DNA from: CAYMLQ01 sp964390795 | GTDB lineage: Bacteria > Verrucomicrobiota > Kiritimatiellia > RFP12 > UBA1067 | NCBI GenBank assembly: GCA_964390795.1 | Contig: CAYMLQ010000195.1 | Coordinates: 1 to 10,768 of the forward strand | Reading direction: 5' to 3' | DNA length: 10,768 nt | In this document: piece by piece, positions 5,432-10,768 of the stretch | Layout: each line of letters opens with the position of its first letter | How positions within the stretch are numbered: position 1 is the first letter of the stretch | The notes under the pieces: model-generated | Told to the model about the DNA's origin: nothing | The model's database searches: none | What the model saw: only the letters and a program-made list of their open reading frames with translations | Program-made: the position numbers and the translations under genes

Positions 5432-8400
5432 ATGTTTCTCAACAGGTTGAACGGAACGAAAGCCACACGAACCAGTCTGACAATCATGGCTGCACTCGCC
5501 GCGTTTGGCGGCGGCGTCTTTGCCGCCGAGAACGCCGCGGTCAAACCTGCCGCAGGCGTCCGAGACGGCTTGCTTCTCGAATACACGTTTGAGGGTGACG
5601 TGGCGGACAGTTCGGGGCGCGGGCGCAACGGCACGGTGCGGGGCAACCCGACGTTCGGCGAAGGCCGCGCGGGCAAGGGCATCGTACTCGACGGCGCGGG
5701 CAGCTACATCGACTGCGGCCCCGCCCCGGCGGCGCTCGGGCAGACATTCACCGTGGCGTGCTGGGTGAAGCCGGACGCATCGCAGAACGCCCACGCCAAT
5801 ATCTTCGGCAATCACGATCACGGAGGTGTGGGTTTTGTGATGCAGCAGGACGGCGCGCAACCGAACCGCTTTTCCGTTTCGTATGGCGCGGGCTGGAACA
5901 AGTTAAGCATGACGCGCCCGGTGCAGCTCACTCCGGGCAAGTGGCAGCATGTGGCGCTGGTGAAAACGCCGGAAACACTCACGTTTTTCCTCAACGGCTC
6001 GGCGGTCGCCTCAATGCCCGCTACCGCGCCGATGGCCGCTTCGCCGACGACCCTGCGCGTCGGGTTGGGCTTCAGCGGCCCGGAGCGGGCGTTCCGCGGA
6101 GCGCTTGACGAGTTCCGCGTATGGAACCGGGCGGTCACGGATTTTTCGCTGGCGCTGTCGCACGAGGAGAAGCTGGCGCCGATCGCGGAAGCGCTGCGCC
6201 TCCAGTGGCGGAGCGTTCCGCCCGCAACGGGGAGTGCCGGCGGGGCGCAGTGGGAGTTCTCGCTGCCGCCGGACTTGGCGGCGGGGAGGTCAAAGGAACA
6301 GCCGGAAATTCAGGTTGTCATCGAAGCGCTCCAATGGCCGAACAACCGCAAAATGAGCGTTCCAATTGCCAGCTTGTCGAAGCAGGCTGACTTCAAAGCC
6401 ATCGTTGTTCCCACGCTGCCGCCGGGAGCTTACACGGTGACGGCGCGTCTGCAGATCTCGCTGGATGGCCGGAGCGTGGCGGGCGAGGCCATCACGTTTT
6501 CGTATGTCTTCGAAGCGCCGGCGATCGCCTTGCAGGCCGCCAAGCCGGGCACGAAAAGCCAGAGCTCCATCGCAACTGTGCTCTCGCAAACGCTCCCGCT
6601 CGACGGCCCGGACTGGCGGATCGCCGTGGATCCGAAAAACGAAGGCCGCGAGATAAAGTGGTTCGACGCCCCGCCCGCCGACACCCGCCCGACGAAGGTG
6701 CCGTGGGTGATCCAGGATATCTTTCCCGGCTATCACGGCGTGGCCTGGTATTGGCGGGAGTTCGAAGCCCCCGCGAATCCGCACCGCGGCGGCCGCAGCC
6801 TGATCCGTTTTGAGGCGGTGGATTATCTGGCGGAGGTCTGGGTGAACGGCCGGGAGGTCGGCAGCCATGAAGGTGGGGAATCTCCGTTTCAACTCGATGT
6901 CACTGACGCCCTGCGGCCGAGCACGAAGAACCTGCTGGCGGTGCGGGTGCTCAACCCCACGCACGAGCCGATTGACGGCATCAAACTCAAGGAGACTGCG
7001 TCGGGAGTTAAGAATAACCGGATCTCGGGCAACATGGCCTTCAATGCGGGTGGCATCGTGGATTCGGTGGCGCTGGCTCTGAAGCCGGCGGCCTACCTCG
7101 ATGAGGTCGTCGTGTTGTCGGATTGGAAAACCGGCCGCGTTCGGGTCGGCCTGGGAGTCTTCAACTCGCTGCCGAACCCTGCGGAGTCGGTGGCGCGGAT
7201 CACCGTGGCCGATGCGCGCTCCGGCGCGGTGGTGGCGGCGGGCAGCTACGCGCTGACGCCAGCCTCCGGCAGCAGCCGGTTTGAGGCCGCGCTCGCTGTG
7301 CCGGGGCACCGGCTCTGGGAGCTTGCCGATCCGGCGCTCTATCGCATGACCGTCGAGCTGGCGGAAGCCGGCGCACCTTCGGCCGACCAGCGTTCGGTGC
7401 GCTTCGGGTTTCGGGATTTCCGTTTCGAGAGCGGGTATTTCCGGCTGAACGGCCGCAGGATCCTGCTCAAGGGCGGCGGCTACATCGCCCATTTTCCGGC
7501 CGGCTACACCGTTCCTTTGGAGGAGGACATGCTCCGCCGCGACGTGGTCAACATGAAGGCCCTGGGCTTCAATTTCTGCCGCTTGAGCTTCGGCGGCGTG
7601 CCCGCCCGGATGCTGGACCTTTTTGATGAAACGGGGATTCTGGTCCATCAGGAACACTTCGGAAGCTGGCAGTTCGAAGAGTCGCCGCTGATGTTCCCCC
7701 GCTGGGAGCGCTCGATCGGCGAGGTCATCCTGCGGGATCGCAACCACCCGAGCGTCGTCCAGTGGGGACTTCTCAACGAGACTCCCGGAGGTTCGCTACA
7801 CGACCGTGCGGCGGACTCACTCCCCTTCATTCGCGCCTTGGATCCTTCGCGGGTCGTCGTTCTCAACAGCGGGGGCTCGGTGCGCGGCACGCTGAGCAAT
7901 CCGGGAGCTGCAAGCTGGGATGTGGCCAACCGCGACCTGCTGGATCTTCACCTGTATCCGCAGGTGCCGATCCCTCGTGCGCAACTGGACGTCCTGCGCA
8001 CGGGCGAGCATCCCGAAAGGATATGGGGCATCTACTCCGTCCTGAGCCCGGAGGTGATCAAAAATGCCGGGCTCTACATCAGCGAGTACGGGCAGTCCGG
8101 CTCGCAGGATTTGCCGGCCCTCGTCTCGCGCCTCGAACGGTCCGGCCATGCGTCATCCGATGAGGCGCTCTACTACCGCGGGCAGAACGCGCTCTTCCTG
8201 GCGGACTGGACCGGCTGGCAGCTCTTCGACACCTGGCCGCGCACGGAGGATTTTTCTGATGACGCCAACCGCGAGTTCGCCGAAATCCGCAAGACCGGCG
8301 AGACGGCCATCCGCTCGAACCCGCGCGTTGTCGCCTACACGCCCTCGCACATCGTTTCCGACATAGCCTATACCGCTTCCGGCGCGGCGGATTTATTCCG

Positions 8401-9580
8401 GGAGCTGAAGCCGTCTGTGCCCGAAGCCTATCTTCTGGCCAACGCGGCGCTGCGCTGGTGCCTGTTCACCGATCCGCAGAACATCTACCGCGGCGGGCGC
8501 ATCCGGCTGGATGCCTCGCTCGCCAATGAGGACCGGCTCCCACCCGGCGAATACCCGGCTCGCCTGCAAGTCACCGGGCCGGATGGGAAACCCGTGTTCG
8601 ACAAAACCGTGGCGGTCCGCATCCCTCCCGCCACCGATGGCAAAGATGCGCCCCTCGCGCAGGCGGTGCTGTCCGAGGAGATCACCATCGACGGCCCGGC
8701 GGGGGAATACCGGTTCGTCGCTTCGCTGGCGCAGGGCGGGATGGGCAAGGGGGGCAATGTCGGTTTCCATGTCACCGACCCCGCCGCCATGCCTGCCATG
8801 CCCGCCTCGGTGGTGCTCTGGGGTGAGGACCCCGTGCTCGCAAAATGGCTGACGGATCACGGGGTGAAGGTGCTGCCGTTCGATCCCGCCAATCAGGCGA
8901 AACGTCAGGTGATCCTGGCGGCGGGCAAGCCCCCGGCTCCGGGTGGCGTGGCGGCATTCCGCGATCTGGCCGGGCAGATGGCGCGCGGCAGTTGCGTCGT
9001 GTTTCTCGACCCGGCGGTTTTTGCGGATGCGCCCGGTGCGAACACCGGCACCGTTGCCGAGCAGTATAAGGCCACGCAGGTCATCGGCACCCGCTGGCTG
9101 CCGCTCGCCAACAAGGGCACGGTGACCGAGGCCGACTGGGTGGGAGGATATTATCGCGGCGCGCGCTGGGCCAAGCGGCACCCGATCTTCGACGGACTGC
9201 CCGCCGGCGGCATGATGGACACCCGGTTCTACAGCAACATCATTTCGCCGCTGATCCTCTCGCAGGACTACACGATCTATTCGGGAGGTGTGCTGATGAA
9301 TCCCGCCACGGCACCGTTTGACCGTCCGTCCGAGGCGGTCTGCGGCTCGATCCGCACCAACTCCGAGTATGTCTCCGGCCTGCACATCGGCGTCTGGGAC
9401 TTCGGCGCGGGCTGGTTCATCGTGAGCACCCTGCGCCTCCTCGAAAACCTCGGCCCCGACCCCGCCGCCGAACGCCTCCTGCGCAACCTGCTCAACTACG
9501 CCGCCCGCGGCCTCGACAAGCCGCCGGCTGATCTGCCCGCCGATTTCGACCAACAACTCAAAGCCATCGGATACGAATAG
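5432..9580 (+). CDS. Secreted LamG-domain glycoside hydrolase family 2 protein (beta-galactosidase/beta-glucuronidase-like)
   Basis: A 1,382-residue exported glycosidase. The ATG at 5432 is preceded by GGGAG (4-nt spacing) and starts a signal peptide ending near VFA-A (about residue 31). Domains: LamG/concanavalin-like lectin at about 47-235 (LLLEYTFEGDVADSSGRGR to LDEFRVWNRA); a beta-rich linker; GH2 sugar-binding domain at about 391-552; Ig-like domain at about 553-660; TIM barrel from about 663 (FRLNGRRILLKGGG). The barrel has RNHPSVVQWGLLNE with acid/base E783 and ISEYG with probable nucleophile E885, as in retaining GH2 enzymes. An unusually long C-terminal region of about 400 residues includes an alpha/beta part from about 1127 (VVLWGEDPVLAKWL) that may resemble a glutamine-amidotransferase-like fold. 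Substrate specificity cannot be read; beta-galactosidase, beta-glucuronidase and beta-mannosidase are all in GH2. It is transcribed with the next gene, 8 nt away. Confidence 0.93.
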   Translation: MFLNRLNGTKATRTSLTIMAALAAFGGGVFAAENAAVKPAAGVRDGLLLEYTFEGDVADSSGRGRNGTVRGNPTFGEGRAGKGIVLDGAGSYIDCGPAPAALGQTFTVACWVKPDASQNAHANIFGNHDHGGVGFVMQQDGAQPNRFSVSYGAGWNKLSMTRPVQLTPGKWQHVALVKTPETLTFFLNGSAVASMPATAPMAASPTTLRVGLGFSGPERAFRGALDEFRVWNRAVTDFSLALSHEEKLAPIAEALRLQWRSVPPATGSAGGAQWEFSLPPDLAAGRSKEQPEIQVVIEALQWPNNRKMSVPIASLSKQADFKAIVVPTLPPGAYTVTARLQISLDGRSVAGEAITFSYVFEAPAIALQAAKPGTKSQSSIATVLSQTLPLDGPDWRIAVDPKNEGREIKWFDAPPADTRPTKVPWVIQDIFPGYHGVAWYWREFEAPANPHRGGRSLIRFEAVDYLAEVWVNGREVGSHEGGESPFQLDVTDALRPSTKNLLAVRVLNPTHEPIDGIKLKETASGVKNNRISGNMAFNAGGIVDSVALALKPAAYLDEVVVLSDWKTGRVRVGLGVFNSLPNPAESVARITVADARSGAVVAAGSYALTPASGSSRFEAALAVPGHRLWELADPALYRMTVELAEAGAPSADQRSVRFGFRDFRFESGYFRLNGRRILLKGGGYIAHFPAGYTVPLEEDMLRRDVVNMKALGFNFCRLSFGGVPARMLDLFDETGILVHQEHFGSWQFEESPLMFPRWERSIGEVILRDRNHPSVVQWGLLNETPGGSLHDRAADSLPFIRALDPSRVVVLNSGGSVRGTLSNPGAASWDVANRDLLDLHLYPQVPIPRAQLDVLRTGEHPERIWGIYSVLSPEVIKNAGLYISEYGQSGSQDLPALVSRLERSGHASSDEALYYRGQNALFLADWTGWQLFDTWPRTEDFSDDANREFAEIRKTGETAIRSNPRVVAYTPSHIVSDIAYTASGAADLFRELKPSVPEAYLLANAALRWCLFTDPQNIYRGGRIRLDASLANEDRLPPGEYPARLQVTGPDGKPVFDKTVAVRIPPATDGKDAPLAQAVLSEEITIDGPAGEYRFVASLAQGGMGKGGNVGFHVTDPAAMPAMPASVVLWGEDPVLAKWLTDHGVKVLPFDPANQAKRQVILAAGKPPAPGGVAAFRDLAGQMARGSCVVFLDPAVFADAPGANTGTVAEQYKATQVIGTRWLPLANKGTVTEADWVGGYYRGARWAKRHPIFDGLPAGGMMDTRFYSNIISPLILSQDYTIYSGGVLMNPATAPFDRPSEAVCGSIRTNSEYVSGLHIGVWDFGAGWFIVSTLRLLENLGPDPAAERLLRNLLNYAARGLDKPPADLPADFDQQLKAIGYE

Positions 9581-9588
9581 CGGACAAG

Positions 9589-10593
9589 ATGAAAAATTAT
9601 TGCAAAACGCTGCGGGAACTTGGAAAAGAACCACTGTTGTTGGGTAAGCTCTGTGTCCTGCCTTTCGGCGGCAGGGTGCTGGGCCTTTATCCGCGGGAGG
9701 GGCTGAATGCGTTCTGGACGAACCCCGCGCTCGACTCGGCGGCGTCTGCGAGGGCTCTGCTGACCGGCGGGGGCTGGACCAATCTGGGCGGAGACCGCAC
9801 CTGGATCTCCCCGGAGGCCGAACTGTTCATCTCCGACATCGCTCGTCCGTTTGAAACGTACAGAGTCCCTGCCAGCCTCGACCCTGCCGCCTATCGCATC
9901 GTAAGCCGCCGTGCAAACACGGTGGAGCTGGAGACGGACCTCACGGCGGATTTCTACCGGAGCGGGTGTAAGGTCGGGCTGTCGCTGCGCAAGCGCATCA
10001 CCGGGCTGGACGCCCCCGAGTTCCCGTTGCCGCCGGGGGTGGACGCCGCCGGATACGAACTGCACTGCACGCTGTCTGCCTCAGCGGACCTGCCCGCGAC
10101 GGTCAGGCCCGCTGTCTGGAACCTGCTGCAAGTCCCGGGCGGCGGCGAGATCGTCATTCCGCTCAAAGGCCCTGCGACGCCCGTTGCCTTTTTCGGCAGA
10201 CAACAGGTCAGGCAGGAGGGGGATCGCCTTCACGCGTCAGTCCCCGTTGCCGCGGACAGTTACAAGTTCGGCGTTCTTGCCGACCCGTGCCGGGGCCTGA
10301 TGCTGTATCTCAATCTCGCCGCGCCGCAGCCGTTTATGATCCTCCGCCGTTTCCCTGTCGGCACGCGGGAGCAGTATTTCGACGTGCCGTTCGCCGAGCC
10401 TGAGCGCAGAGGGGTTGTCCAGCAGGTTTTTGTCGACAACGGAACGCATGGCGGTTTCGGCGAGATGGAGCATCACTCGCCCGCGCTTGTTCCCGGCGTC
10501 TGTTCCAAGGTGACCGACCTCTGTACGACCTGGGCCTTTGCCGGACCGGCGGGGCAGCTCAGCGGTTTGGCTGAAGCGCTTCTGTCGTGCTAA
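9589..10593 (+). CDS. Galactose mutarotase-like protein, DUF4380/DUF6786-like
   Basis: A 334-residue protein without a signal peptide or membrane segment, so probably cytoplasmic. Its ATG lies 8 nt after the stop of the GH2 gene, with only a weak site (GGACAAG) before it, which suggests translational coupling. Sequence landmarks are FGGRVLGLYP (26-35), NAFWTNP (40-46), GGDRTWISPEAELF (67-80), and EMEHHSPAL (292-300) near the C-terminus. The pattern of an early G-G-R strand, G-G-D-R-x-W-x-x-P-E, and a late E-x-E-x-x-x-P before a W-containing strand is what I remember for mutarotase-fold DUF4380/DUF6786 families; this is from memory. Such beta-sandwich proteins bind sugars and in relatives interconvert anomers. 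Here it could process the sugar released by the GH2 enzyme, but the activity is unproven. Confidence 0.8.
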   Translation: MKNYCKTLRELGKEPLLLGKLCVLPFGGRVLGLYPREGLNAFWTNPALDSAASARALLTGGGWTNLGGDRTWISPEAELFISDIARPFETYRVPASLDPAAYRIVSRRANTVELETDLTADFYRSGCKVGLSLRKRITGLDAPEFPLPPGVDAAGYELHCTLSASADLPATVRPAVWNLLQVPGGGEIVIPLKGPATPVAFFGRQQVRQEGDRLHASVPVAADSYKFGVLADPCRGLMLYLNLAAPQPFMILRRFPVGTREQYFDVPFAEPERRGVVQQVFVDNGTHGGFGEMEHHSPALVPGVCSKVTDLCTTWAFAGPAGQLSGLAEALLSC

Positions 10594-10630
10594 GCGGAGA
10601 GGTGAAACAGGCTCAGGCTGTTGCGCTTTT
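10592..10630 (+). terminator. Weak possible terminator after the mutarotase-like gene
   Basis: Nested arms AAGCG (10592-10596) with CGCTT (10624-10628), and AACAG (10606-10610) with CTGTT (10618-10622), could form an interrupted stem followed by a short T-run ending at 10630. It overlaps the stop codon and the shared control element. The structure is imperfect. Confidence 0.25.
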
Positions 10631-10651
10631 ATAACAGTAATTTTGCGCAAA
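10621..10651. promoter_or_regulatory. Copy 2 of the shared 30-nt element, with a palindrome (candidate operator)
   Basis: The left end TTGCGC (10621-10626) is mirrored by GCGCAA (10645-10650), giving a 30-nt site with dyad symmetry. The right part is also a perfect 10-bp palindrome, TTTGCGCAAA (10642-10651). Aligned without gaps to 3170-3199, it is 22/30 identical. It lies 63 nt upstream of the last gene's start. A regulator binding both places is the natural reading, and the XylR-like protein at 1911-3125 is the first candidate. Confidence 0.5.
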
Positions 10652-10698
10652 TCCACCTACCGCAATCAGGGAGCGGGCTGTAACATACTGTCACTTAG

Positions 10699-10704
10699 AA
10701 GGAG
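10699..10704 (+). promoter_or_regulatory. Ribosome binding site of the last, truncated gene
   Basis: AAGGAG ends 9 nt before the ATG at 10714. This near-ideal site is the main reason for believing a gene starts here. Confidence 0.65.
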
Positions 10705-10713
10705 ACCACTGTT

Positions 10714-10768
10714 ATGCAATGGGGTAACGGAAAGTTGAAACAGCGCATCGCGGCCCGGGAGTTTCTGA
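10714..10768 (+). CDS. Start of a further gene, cut by the window edge
   Basis: Only the first 18 codons are present (MQWGNGKLKQRIAAREFL) and the frame is open to the end of the window. Support comes from the strong ribosome binding site at 10699-10704 and an AT-rich upstream region with a candidate operator. The start is polar and basic; a hydrophobic segment may follow beyond the edge. No family can be named. If the shared operator is real, this gene belongs to the same regulon as the three-repeat protein. Confidence 0.6.
   Translation, partial: MQWGNGKLKQRIAAREFL

Noticed and set aside
6290..7747. 485-codon minus-strand open frame inside the GH2 gene
   Set aside because: The plus strand carries continuous GH2 domains and catalytic motifs, and the antisense translation is R/H/A-rich with no domain.
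8393..9634. 413-codon minus-strand open frame across the GH2 3' end
   Set aside because: Same reasoning: an antisense shadow of a GC-rich gene without recognisable motifs or start signals.

Overview
The window (10,768 bp, visibly GC-rich, high-GC third codon positions) looks like part of a carbohydrate-utilisation neighbourhood from a bacterium of the Planctomycetes-Verrucomicrobia-Chlamydiae superphylum. Kiritimatiellota, Lentisphaerota or Verrucomicrobiota fit best. This placement is an inference from the gene types: a XylR-like regulator (sugar-binding-protein-like sensor fused to an AraC DNA-binding domain), secreted multi-repeat proteins, and a LamG plus glycoside hydrolase family 2 (GH2) enzyme. 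No rRNA, tRNA, CRISPR array or transposase gene was seen.

Layout. Positions 1-299 are a non-coding leader with a good sigma70-type promoter (161-189) whose -35 box sits in a perfect inverted repeat, followed by a hairpin. Positions 300-1670 (+) encode a secreted protein of unknown function, perhaps a TIM barrel. Positions 1671-1910 are a G-rich convergent intergenic region. Positions 1911-3125 (-) encode the XylR/AraC-type regulator. Positions 3126-3278 are an AT-rich divergent control region. Positions 3279-5114 (+) encode a secreted protein made of three about 190-residue repeats. Positions 5115-5431 are a 317-base non-coding stretch with a 12-bp hairpin, heptamer repeats, two tandem copies of a structured two-hairpin element, and a hairpin before the next ribosome binding site. 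Positions 5432-9580 (+) encode a 1,382-residue secreted LamG-GH2 enzyme. Positions 9589-10593 (+) encode a probable cytoplasmic mutarotase-like (DUF4380/DUF6786-like) protein, 8 nt downstream. Positions 10594-10713 are a second AT-rich control region, and a last gene begins at 10714 and runs off the window.

How it may work together (inference): the regulator senses a sugar and acts on the divergent region and possibly on the promoter at 10621-10713, because the two regions share a 30-nt element (22/30 identical, no gaps, TTGCG and TTTTGCGC blocks at the same spacing). The secreted proteins would bind and cut a glycan outside the cytoplasm, and the mutarotase-like protein may act on released sugars.

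The two observations most worth following are the tandem hairpin element at 5271-5384, where seven of eight differences between copies fall in stems and keep base pairing, and the shared 30-nt element that may define a small regulon.
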